Positions 1 to 6,508 of a stretch of 7,759 bases of DNA are shown piece by piece. The translations under genes and the position numbers were made by a program. Every line of letters begins with the position of its first letter. Position 1 is the first letter of the stretch. The notes beneath the pieces are model-generated. The model was given only the letters and a program-made list of their open reading frames with translations, was not told the origin of the DNA and did no database searches. The stretch spans positions 1-7,759 of the forward strand of contig CAZIWJ010000175.1 in assembly GCA_964542855.1 (NCBI GenBank), read 5' to 3'. This stretch comes from CAZIWJ01 sp964542855. Lineage in GTDB: Bacteria; Bacteroidota; Bacteroidia; Cytophagales; Cyclobacteriaceae.

Positions 1-932
1 CCGATTCTTCTACCTGTGCGGTGCTTATTGCTGAAATGATTCACCGGGGGGTGAAGTGTTTGGGAACCGCTGCATTTCTGAAGTCTCTTAACCAACCCAA
101 ACTAGCTGAAAAAATCAAGTATTACGAAGCAGGTCAGGCTGTGAAGGCCATTACCCGGTCGCTGCTTTTTACGGCCTACCAGGGAACGGTAAATTCATCG
201 GAGCATACCTACAATGCGGCCAAATCGCTTGCCGATTCATTGAATGCTACTTTTTACAACTGGACGATCGATGAGGAAGTAAAAGGCTATACCCAAAAGA
301 TAGAAACCGTTCTGGATCGGAAACTGGAATGGGAAACGGATGATATTGCCCTGCAGAATATTCAGTCGCGGGCAAGAACCCCGGCCATCTGGATGCTCTC
401 CAATATTAAGAATTTTCTTTTAATTACTACAGCGAACCGCAGCGAGGCAGACGTTGGGTACGCAACCATGGATGGAGATACCAGTGGAAGCATTGCTCCA
501 CTGGGAGCAATCGATAAATACTTTATACTACGGTGGTTACGCTGGGCTAAAGACGAACTGGGTTACAAAGGACTTGAACTGGTGAATAGTTTAGCTCCAA
601 CTGCTGAGTTACGTCCGGCCAACCTGCATCAGACCGACGAAGAAGATTTAATGCCTTACCACGTATTATTCGCCATTGAACGGGAAGCCATAAGGAACTG
701 GAAATCTCCTGCTGAAGTTCTGGCCACCCTGGAAAGCGAAGAAGGTACAGGGAACAGGGAGCAACTGGTAATCTACATTAAAAGATTTTTTGCTCTTTGG
801 TCGAGAAACCAATGGAAAAGAGAACGATATGCTCCTTCCTTCCACCTCGATGATTTCAACGTAGATCCAAAAACCTGGTGTCGCTTCCCCATTTTGTCGG
901 GGGGATTTGCCGACGAACTGGCTTCATTATAA
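1..932 (+). CDS. nadE: Glutamine-dependent NAD+ synthetase, 3' part (5' end outside window)
   Basis: The enzyme amidates deamido-NAD to NAD+ using ATP, with ammonia from glutamine; it is the last step of NAD synthesis and cytoplasmic. The window opens inside the PP-loop: the first full codons (from base 3) read DSSTCAVL, fitting the end of the family's SGGxDSS ATP-binding motif. Further family motifs follow in order: NIQSRARTPAIW (from about 357), TTANRSE (about 426), GDTSG (about 474), PTAELRP (about 597), QTDEEDLMPY (about 630) and a tail with SFHLDDFNVDP. About 309 residues are visible. In the glutamine-dependent form an N-terminal nitrilase-type glutaminase domain of some 300 residues would lie left of the window; that is inferred from the C-terminal type, not seen. 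The frame is open to the edge, so the GTG at 21 is an internal codon rather than the start. It ends tail-to-tail with the next gene. Confidence 0.95.
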   Translation, partial: DSSTCAVLIAEMIHRGVKCLGTAAFLKSLNQPKLAEKIKYYEAGQAVKAITRSLLFTAYQGTVNSSEHTYNAAKSLADSLNATFYNWTIDEEVKGYTQKIETVLDRKLEWETDDIALQNIQSRARTPAIWMLSNIKNFLLITTANRSEADVGYATMDGDTSGSIAPLGAIDKYFILRWLRWAKDELGYKGLELVNSLAPTAELRPANLHQTDEEDLMPYHVLFAIEREAIRNWKSPAEVLATLESEEGTGNREQLVIYIKRFFALWSRNQWKRERYAPSFHLDDFNVDPKTWCRFPILSGGFADELASL

Positions 933-1361
933 CGTTGCGCCCTCTTTCAGCCATTTTATAGCCGATCCGGTATGATAAAACGACCGAAAAGCAGTGAAAA
1001 ACCCGCTATGCCGATCGTTGATTTTGTAAAGCGCCCTCCTTACCGTTAATTGTCCGGATGCTGTATCGGGTAAGATCATTGCTAACCTAGCTCTTTTGGG
1101 TAGTTGAAGCGCTTCTTTTAACCATTGCTGCTGAAGCCATTCAATACTTTTGGGGCGCAGCATTCTAAGGTCTTTCATATTCATTACCCAGTGGTAGTTG
1201 TCTTGCTCAGCGGCTAGTTTAAGTGCAAATTTCCAGGCCTGTTGAAATTCTTCATTTTCAGGGAAGTCGCTTATTTGCAGGTGAACGGTGTTGTGCTCTT
1301 TAAATACCCGGGTGTATTCCGACTGAAAAACGTTACTATCAATTGCATGTTGTTCTTCCAT
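927..1361 (-). CDS. Small STAS/SpoIIAA-like cytoplasmic protein (144 aa)
   Basis: This is a small soluble protein with no signal peptide or membrane segment. The spacing of hydrophobic and tryptophan residues fits the Bacteroidota STAS/SEC14-like family: a helix at about 38-52, then YHWVMNMKDL (about 56-65), LRPKSIEWLQQQW (68-80), RARLAMILPD (about 90-99) and a closing helix with AIKWL (134-138). Family members are mostly uncharacterised; a role in binding a partner or lipid is only a guess. I start it at the ATG at 1361. The frame stays open to a TTG at 1466, but that extension runs through the intrinsic terminator of the GH92 gene and gives an unlikely peptide with a CCACC run. No Shine-Dalgarno is visible. 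An imperfect promoter box lies at 1375-1382 (minus strand ATTATTTG, two mismatches to TAnnTTTG). The stop overlaps the nadE stop. Confidence 0.7.
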   Translation of the reverse strand: MEEQHAIDSNVFQSEYTRVFKEHNTVHLQISDFPENEEFQQAWKFALKLAAEQDNYHWVMNMKDLRMLRPKSIEWLQQQWLKEALQLPKRARLAMILPDTASGQLTVRRALYKINDRHSGFFTAFRSFYHTGSAIKWLKEGATL

Positions 1362-1403
1362 ACAACAAGCACAACAAATAATATTCCTAAGCTTTAAATC
1401 AAT

Positions 1404-1431
1404 GAAAAAGGGAAACTGAGGCGTTTCCCTT
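1404..1431 (-). terminator. Intrinsic terminator after the GH92 gene
   Basis: Read on the minus strand, AAGGGAAAC (1431-1423) pairs perfectly with GTTTCCCTT (1416-1408) around a six-base loop, and the stem runs into TTT to give a five-T tract. It lies about 36 bases beyond the TAG of the GH92 gene and about 46 bases before the ATG of the next minus-strand gene. It therefore separates the two transcription units. Confidence 0.85.
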
Positions 1432-1466
1432 ATGTAAATCAATCCCTGATCGGGAAAAAATTCCAA

Positions 1467-3635
1467 CTACTGGCGAATGTTCATTTCCAGCAAACCACCC
1501 TGAACCAGGTCTTCGTGTTTTAGAAAAAATTTAGGATAAAGGTAGCTGTTCAGGTACAACTGGCGAATTGTTCCGGTTGAATTCGGGTCTTTCTTTTTAA
1601 TGGTGAATAACTCGCCCGGGTAATACTGGTTATTCAACAAAATCTGTACTTCGTTAAACACAGGCTGGCCTACGTAGTATTGGCCACTGCCCAAAGCATC
1701 GGGATAAATCCCCATCATTGAAAATACCAGCCAGGCCGAAACCGTTCCCCCCTGATCAAGGGCAGGCAGGCCGTCGGGAGTAGCGGAAAATTGATTCCTA
1801 ATTAACTGCAGTACATTTTGCTGTGCATTCCCCTCTTTGCCGTTAAAATGATTAGGGTAATAAGGTACCGGATAAGTAGCTGCTATGCCAAAATCCATCA
1901 GATTTTTGTCAATAAAATCATTGGTCAAGGCAACCAGAGTATCCTGTCCGCCATACATGTAATCCAGTTCTTTCACATCGTGGGGTGCATAGTAAGCATA
2001 CTGCTTCGCTGAACCCTCAATAAACCCGTTCGAGCCAGGGTTATTAACAGTGAACTCGTTGGTCTCATCCGGGTTGAACGGAGTTAGCCAGGAGCTATCA
2101 GCAAGCCTTGGTCGGAAGGTGCTCACGGTAGAGTCATAAACATGTTTATAGTTCTTTGAACGATCCAGCAAAACTTCTTCATCAAACCTTTTTTTCTTCT
2201 CGTCTGCAAGCTGGGCCAGGGTCCAGTCGGCATAGGCGTACGATAGTGTAGAGGAAACCGATCCGTGAAAAGAAGTATCGGCAGAATTGTAAGGTACGTA
2301 TCCACTGGAAGCATATACCTGTTCGTAAGGTCTTTTTGCACCCGGCTCAATAATAGAAGTATTTGAAACTGCCGTTTCGTATAGCTCAATGGCATCGTCT
2401 ACAACCAATCCTTTCAGGTAGCTGTCGGCCAGCACCTGGGCTGCCGGGTCGCCGTCGGCATAATCGTATGCGAAACCTCCAACACTCATGGAGGGCAGCT
2501 GGCCGTAAAATTCGTGCATCGCAAGAGCGCTACGAAGCACATCTTCCTGTTTTTCGGGGTACAGTAAAGTGAGTAATGGATACAGGGTCTGCTCACTTCC
2601 CGGTAAAAAAAGCGAAGAAAATTGCTCATAACCAGTAGCAGTACGGGTAACCATCCCGCTATCGCTGGCGAAAGTATACTCCCTGTTCCTGTCGCTCACG
2701 ATGTTCGGGTGAATCATGGTATGGTACAAAGACGTGTAGAAAAGTTTTTTATCTTCTTCTGTTCCTCCCTTTACCTGTACCCGGTTAATAAATTCCGACC
2801 AGTGCTCTTTGGTGCGGCGTTTTACCACGTTAACAGATTCTATTTTTCCCTGGTTAATCCGGGCGTTCTCGATGCTGACGTAAGAAAGCCCAACGGTTAA
2901 AGTTACATCACTTTGCGAATTGAAATTATAACTGGCCACTGCGCCTACGTTACTTCCATTTACAGTTTCCAGCGAGTCGGCAGCAAAACGAGTACGTTGT
3001 AGTAATTTCAGCTGTTCGGGTACTTCGTGAAAATAAATGGAAAAATAAACTTTTTGGTTACGACCGTCTTCACAAAAACTATCCTGCATGGTAAACCCTA
3101 CCAGCTCACGTTCACCCACCTGAGAAATGGCATTTTCACCGGTTGCCTCTCCCAGGTTAAAGAGTAAATGAGCTTCTCCTTCAGGAAAACTGAAACGGGT
3201 AATTCCCTTGTGTTCGTCGGCACTGAGCTCGGCGTTTACATTAAACTGGTTTAGTTTTACCCGGTAATACCCGGGTTCAGCTTCTTCTTCGCTGAATGCA
3301 GATCGTACATTACTGGTTTTCATGGCTCCGCTCATGGGCATTACCTTTAAGCTACCGTAGGCAGGGCAGGAACTACCGCTCATATTAATGAAATTAAACC
3401 CTTTTATACTTTCGCTACCGAAACGATAAACAGACAGGTCATTACCAGGAGCATTAGTAGTTACCGGGTTTACAGCAACCATTCCCCAGGGGGCAACCGC
3501 ACCGGGAAACGTATGTCCTTCGCCGGCTGTTCCGATGAAAGGGTCAACGTAATCAATGTTTTCAGGAGCAGGTTCAGGAGCGTTGCAGGCGAATCCTAAC
3601 ACAATAAAAATGGTGAAAATAATTGGGTATCGCAT
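1467..3635 (-). CDS. GH92-family (alpha-mannosidase-like) lipoprotein with an altered active site
   Basis: GH92 enzymes are calcium-dependent exo-alpha-mannosidases that trim N-glycan or yeast mannan chains. At 722 residues this has the usual length. Residues 1-17 form a hydrophobic signal ending in LGFAC, so Cys17 is probably lipidated and the protein is envelope-anchored; the lipobox is not ideal. Family scaffold motifs are present: YVDPFIGTAGEGHTFPGA (29-46), EEDKKLFYTSLYHTMIHPN (293-311), LADSYLKGL (402-410), FIEGSAKQYAYYAPHD (538-553) and SAWLVFSMMGIYP (633-645). Glu540 matches the catalytic acid. Several usual substrate-contact motifs are replaced: WDTFR by a stretch around LFLPGSEQ (342-349), GNEPSHH by a stretch near AATYPV (585-590), and GNDDCG by ALDQGG (625-630), which would put Gln628 where a general-base Asp is expected. 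It may have a different substrate or be inactive. ATG at 3635; transcribed alone, ending at the terminator at 1404-1431. Confidence 0.88.
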   Translation of the reverse strand: MRYPIIFTIFIVLGFACNAPEPAPENIDYVDPFIGTAGEGHTFPGAVAPWGMVAVNPVTTNAPGNDLSVYRFGSESIKGFNFINMSGSSCPAYGSLKVMPMSGAMKTSNVRSAFSEEEAEPGYYRVKLNQFNVNAELSADEHKGITRFSFPEGEAHLLFNLGEATGENAISQVGERELVGFTMQDSFCEDGRNQKVYFSIYFHEVPEQLKLLQRTRFAADSLETVNGSNVGAVASYNFNSQSDVTLTVGLSYVSIENARINQGKIESVNVVKRRTKEHWSEFINRVQVKGGTEEDKKLFYTSLYHTMIHPNIVSDRNREYTFASDSGMVTRTATGYEQFSSLFLPGSEQTLYPLLTLLYPEKQEDVLRSALAMHEFYGQLPSMSVGGFAYDYADGDPAAQVLADSYLKGLVVDDAIELYETAVSNTSIIEPGAKRPYEQVYASSGYVPYNSADTSFHGSVSSTLSYAYADWTLAQLADEKKKRFDEEVLLDRSKNYKHVYDSTVSTFRPRLADSSWLTPFNPDETNEFTVNNPGSNGFIEGSAKQYAYYAPHDVKELDYMYGGQDTLVALTNDFIDKNLMDFGIAATYPVPYYPNHFNGKEGNAQQNVLQLIRNQFSATPDGLPALDQGGTVSAWLVFSMMGIYPDALGSGQYYVGQPVFNEVQILLNNQYYPGELFTIKKKDPNSTGTIRQLYLNSYLYPKFFLKHEDLVQGGLLEMNIRQ

Positions 3636-3656
3636 ACGGTTTAAGTTGATCGGGGG

Positions 3657-3664
3657 CGAAATTA
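3657..3664 (-). promoter_or_regulatory. Possible -7 box for the GH92 gene
   Basis: On the minus strand TAATTTCG differs by one base from the Bacteroidota box TAnnTTTG and sits 21 bases ahead of the GH92 ATG, giving a short leader. No matching TTTG lies about 19 bases further upstream, so this is a weak call. Confidence 0.25.
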
Positions 3665-3804
3665 ATAAACTTTTGTAAAAATGCCCTACCAGCCTAAAAA
3701 GCTAGTATATTCACCAACTAATAATTTTAGTAAAACGTCATTTTATCCCTGGAAAAGAAAACCCCAACAGCGAGATTTACATAAAACGCGAAGAAATACT
3801 ACTT

Positions 3805-4815
3805 ATGCCCCAAAAAATTCTTGTCATCCGCTTTTCATCTATCGGTGATATTGTGCTAACCACACCAGTAGTACGGGTGCTAAAGACTCAACTGGATGCT
3901 GAAATCCATTACTGTACTAAAAAGAACTTTGCCTTTTTAATGCAGGATAACCCTTACATCGATCGGGTTCATACCCTTGAAGACAACCTATACAAACTCA
4001 TTAATAGCCTGCAGCAGGAAAAATTCGATTACATCGTAGACCTGCACCATAACCTGCGTTCTTACCTGATCAAGCAGAGGCTTAGTGCCAAATCGACGAG
4101 CTTTAACAAACTGAACAGGGAGAAGTGGTTAATGGTTAACCTTAAAATTAACCAGCTACCCAACGTACACCTGGTAGATCGCTACCTGGACTGCTTAAAA
4201 CCGCTTGGGGTAAACCCCGACAGCCTGGGGCTCGATTTTTTCATCCCGGAAAAAGATGAGGTAGAACTCGAATGGCTACCGGAAGAGTTTCGGAAAGAGT
4301 TTGTGGTTTATGCCCTGGGGGGCCAGCACGCCACAAAACGACTGCCCGTAAACCGCATGATTGAATTATGCGATCGCATTAACAAGCCCGTTGTATTGCT
4401 TGGCGATAAAAACGATAAAAAAGATGCTGATGTCATTGAACGGTTTTTTGAACGTTCTGAATCTACGGCCGAACTGGAGCCTTCCCTTTTTAAACTGAAC
4501 AAAAAAACCCGGATTTTTAATGGGTGCGGCAAGTTTAATTTAAACCAGTCTGCTTCTTTGGTGCGTCAGGCAAATTACGTTTTCACTCACGACTCCGGCC
4601 TGATGCATATTGCAGCGGCCTTCAAAAAGCATATTTTCAGCATTTGGGGCAATACTATTCCTTCATTCGGTATGTACCCTTACCGCACTAAATTCACGGT
4701 GTTGGAAAACAACAAAGTAAACTGTCGGCCATGCTCAAAAATCGGTTACGATAAGTGCCCTAAAAAGCATTTCAAGTGCATGAACGACATAGTGTTTGAT
4801 TTTTACCTTCCCTAA
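3805..4815 (+). CDS. GT9 family glycosyltransferase (heptosyltransferase-like)
   Basis: GT9 enzymes transfer heptose or related sugars from ADP- or other nucleotide-activated donors onto the lipopolysaccharide core at the inner face of the cytoplasmic membrane. The N-terminal Rossmann motif KILVIRFSSIGDIVLTTP (4-21) includes the conserved Gly-Asp (Asp15 at the usual catalytic-base position). DLHHNLRS follows at 79-86. The C-terminal domain has GGQHATKRLP (172-181), VVLLGDKND (196-204) and the donor-site motif THDSGLMHIAAA (261-272), then SIWGNTIPSFGMYPY (279-293). Four cysteines near the end (307, 310, 318, 325; C-x2-C-x7-C-x6-C) may bind a metal. At 336 residues the length is normal. The actual sugar cannot be read from sequence, and no other LPS gene is in the window. 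It starts 169 bases from the divergent GH92 gene; a one-mismatch promoter box TAATTTTA lies at 3722-3729. crcB follows after one base. Confidence 0.9.
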   Translation: MPQKILVIRFSSIGDIVLTTPVVRVLKTQLDAEIHYCTKKNFAFLMQDNPYIDRVHTLEDNLYKLINSLQQEKFDYIVDLHHNLRSYLIKQRLSAKSTSFNKLNREKWLMVNLKINQLPNVHLVDRYLDCLKPLGVNPDSLGLDFFIPEKDEVELEWLPEEFRKEFVVYALGGQHATKRLPVNRMIELCDRINKPVVLLGDKNDKKDADVIERFFERSESTAELEPSLFKLNKKTRIFNGCGKFNLNQSASLVRQANYVFTHDSGLMHIAAAFKKHIFSIWGNTIPSFGMYPYRTKFTVLENNKVNCRPCSKIGYDKCPKKHFKCMNDIVFDFYLP

Positions 4816-4816
4816 T

Positions 4817-5185
4817 ATGTGGAAAAGCATTGTTATGGTGGCTTTAGGTGGTGCTGCCGGATCGGTTTTGCGTTACCTTGTTGGTTTGGTTGTGAAGGGC
4901 TGGCTGGGCCAGCAATTTCCGTGGGGAACACTTGCTGTTAACCTCCTGGGGTGCCTGCTCATTGGCCTACTTTACGGGTTAGCCATCCGTAACCAGCTCA
5001 CTTCGGCCTTTTCGTTTTTACTTATCACCGGTTTTTGCGGCGGATTTACCACATTTTCATCTTTTGCCTACGAAAACATAAGCCTTTTGCAGGATAAGGG
5101 GCTGATGTATTTATTCGTTTACACCGGCTTTTCGGTAACCCTGGGCTTCCTGGCTACTTCTATTGGCCTCTACCTGGTTCGTTAG
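4817..5185 (+). CDS. crcB: CrcB/Fluc fluoride ion channel
   Basis: This inner-membrane channel lets toxic fluoride leave the cell; the family works as an antiparallel dimer of four-helix subunits. The 122 residues contain GGAAGSVLRY (11-20), PWGTLAVNLLG (35-45) with the conserved pore Asn42, and GFCGGFTTFSSF (72-83), which carries the two pore phenylalanines (Phe80, Phe83) and the central sodium-site segment. Four hydrophobic helices fit about 3-27, 37-56, 65-88 and 98-121. I start at the ATG at 4817, one base after the glycosyltransferase stop (TAA-T-ATG). A TTG at 4796 in the same frame would overlap the upstream gene and add seven residues the family lacks. The spacing suggests translational coupling with the upstream gene. 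No fluoride riboswitch was recognised ahead of this pair. No clear terminator follows it. Confidence 0.93.
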   Translation: MWKSIVMVALGGAAGSVLRYLVGLVVKGWLGQQFPWGTLAVNLLGCLLIGLLYGLAIRNQLTSAFSFLLITGFCGGFTTFSSFAYENISLLQDKGLMYLFVYTGFSVTLGFLATSIGLYLVR

Positions 5186-5318
5186 GTTTAAATTCATTAA
5201 TCGTTTTGCTACCAGGTAACCAGGGTTTACCCACGAAATTGCAATTCCGCTGGCAAGCACTTGCTAAAGCATACGTTACCGTTAAGTCCAGGCCCAGCAT
5301 GATATTAATATTGTAATT

Positions 5319-5951
5319 TTACTTTTGCTTGAATTTACCGGCTTTGAAATCGCGGATCAGCTCTGACCATACCAGCGGATTCAGTAAATTATTCTCTGGT
5401 ACCAGGCCGTATACTGCGTAAAGCCGGGCGTATGGGTGGTCGTATTCCCCGTAATCGCGGGGAGCGTATTTGGCCAGGATTTCATTTTCCTGCAGCACTT
5501 GCTGTAAATTTTTCCCCTGACTGGAATAGTTGTAGTTTGTTTCTTCTGAAGAGTATTCCAGGATAGCCTTTGTTAAATCTTCAGCAGAGGGGAAGGAAAA
5601 AATGGTTACTTCTTCCAGCACCTTTGTCTCCTGATCCATAGTTTGTATTAGTGTATAAGCTTCTCCCTTCAGTAAAGAGGGGAGTATATACATGTAATCT
5701 TTATAACTTACACTAGAAAACCGGATGGTATCGCCGGGTAAGGCTTTAAGATTGAAATGACCGTACTGATCGGTCGTGGTTCCCCTCAGGGAAGAATTGA
5801 TGGTAACCGAAGCGTAGGGAACCGGGTTAATTAAATCGCTATCAATTGCAATGCCGCTCACCTGTATTGGTTTGGTAAACTGGGCGTGCCCGGAAAATGA
5901 TACGAGTAGTGTAAAAAGTAGCGATAAAGAGAAAAGTAGAAGTTTTTTCAT
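5319..5951 (-). CDS. Secreted protein with carboxypeptidase-regulatory-like (CarbopepD_reg-type) domain
   Basis: Residues 1-24 form a typical Sec signal peptide ending GHAQ, so the product is exported. About 30-115 is a beta-sandwich of the carboxypeptidase-regulatory/CNA-B-like kind: VSGIAIDS (31-38), PVPYASVTINSSLRGTTTDQYG (43-64, the usual Gly-Thr-x-Thr-Asp-x-x-Gly turn) and GDTIRFSSVSYKDY (73-86). In this phylum the domain often opens TonB-dependent outer-membrane receptors, but here no barrel or plug follows. Instead there is a ~95-residue tail rich in Glu, Tyr and Asn with no motif I recognise, ending in FKAGKFKQK. It is therefore a stand-alone periplasmic or surface protein of unknown function. 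It lies 55 bases after the lipoprotein gene on the same strand and is probably co-transcribed. A weak AGAAAG stretch precedes the ATG by about eight bases. Confidence 0.85.
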   Translation of the reverse strand: MKKLLLFSLSLLFTLLVSFSGHAQFTKPIQVSGIAIDSDLINPVPYASVTINSSLRGTTTDQYGHFNLKALPGDTIRFSSVSYKDYMYILPSLLKGEAYTLIQTMDQETKVLEEVTIFSFPSAEDLTKAILEYSSEETNYNYSSQGKNLQQVLQENEILAKYAPRDYGEYDHPYARLYAVYGLVPENNLLNPLVWSELIRDFKAGKFKQK

Positions 5952-6006
5952 CAGGTCTTTCTGTAACGATACACACGTTGATTATACGAAGAAATTGATT
6001 AACGGG

Positions 6007-6387
6007 TCAGATGTTTTTAACCGAAACTTCGGTAACCTGGTCTAGCGCCGATAGCCTAACGTATAACATTATGGGCATTTCAACATTCAATGTGCCGTCG
6101 CAGGCCGGGCCTGGCTCCAGTAAGTAGATATAATAACGCTGCCCCTTTTCATATAGTTCTTCGCGGTCGGGTTTCCCGATTACCTTTTCCAGGTCGAACC
6201 GATTTCTGCCCAGCAGGTTGTTCTTGGCCGATAGGATATCATCGAGCATCTGCATCCGTTCACCTTCACAGCCGTCAGGATCGTTTTTAAACCGGCTATT
6301 GTTAAATCCGGGAACGTTTTCCGGGCCAGAGCAGGAGGCCATAATTAAAAAATGAGCAACTAATATAAACAGCATGTAAAACCTCAT
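6007..6387 (-). CDS. Small lipoprotein of unknown function (126 aa)
   Basis: From the ATG at 6387 the protein opens with a classic short lipoprotein signal, FLIMASC, placing the lipidated cysteine at residue 19. An in-frame ATG at 6435 would add 16 residues (with Pro and His) ahead of this signal and make it unusually long, so I prefer 6387. The mature part has a helical stretch (about 40-60) and then an alpha/beta segment with VIGKPDREELYEKGQRYYIYLL (about 69-90) and MPIMLYVRLSALDQVTEVSV (about 104-123). That 'GKPD ... Y.Y ... L.V.....V' pattern recalls small BamE/SmpA-like envelope domains, but only by inspection; I do not name the family. It is first in a likely two-gene unit with the secreted protein gene downstream and is divergent from the membrane protein gene. 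Confidence 0.75.
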   Translation of the reverse strand: MRFYMLFILVAHFLIMASCSGPENVPGFNNSRFKNDPDGCEGERMQMLDDILSAKNNLLGRNRFDLEKVIGKPDREELYEKGQRYYIYLLEPGPACDGTLNVEMPIMLYVRLSALDQVTEVSVKNI

Positions 6388-6474
6388 CTGTGGGTGTGTG
6401 AGTAAGGGTTCAGTAATTATTGCGAATAAACGCATGATTTTTGGAAAAAATAAGTAAGCGAACCGGATACTGTT

Positions 6475-6482
6475 TAACTTTG
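6475..6482 (+). promoter_or_regulatory. Bacteroidota -7 promoter box ahead of the DUF1648-like gene
   Basis: TAACTTTG is an exact match to TAnnTTTG and lies 26 bases before the ATG at 6509, giving a leader of roughly 20 bases, which is normal for the phylum. No good TTTG is seen 19-21 bases upstream (the nearest, 6440-6443, is 31 bases away), so the -33 element is missing or divergent. Confidence 0.5.
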
Positions 6483-6508
6483 TAAAGCTGAAATTAATAT
6501 TAGAAACG

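Noticed and set aside
1818..2900. Several open frames of 64-92 codons on both strands inside the GH92 gene
   Set aside because: They lie wholly within a well-supported gene in other frames and have no family motifs or promoter context; they are coding shadows.
3636..3804. Fluoride riboswitch ahead of the glycosyltransferase-crcB pair
   Set aside because: I could not find the conserved aptamer segments in this leader by eye; a covariance search would settle it.
4308..4532. A 74-codon minus-strand frame inside the glycosyltransferase gene
   Set aside because: Antisense to conserved GT9 motifs, no recognisable product.
4796..4816. Upstream TTG start for crcB
   Set aside because: It adds seven residues inside the glycosyltransferase gene; the ATG at 4817 gives the usual family length and N-terminus.
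5206..5231. GGTAA/TTACC and GGGT/ACCC hairpins after crcB as a terminator
   Set aside because: Stems of four or five pairs with no T tract on either strand.
5851..6290. Two plus-strand frames of 64 and 66 codons opposite the secreted-protein and lipoprotein genes
   Set aside because: Antisense to genes with clear signal peptides; compositions look random.
6388..6435. Upstream ATG for the small lipoprotein
   Set aside because: It would place 16 extra residues with Pro and His ahead of a complete lipoprotein signal.
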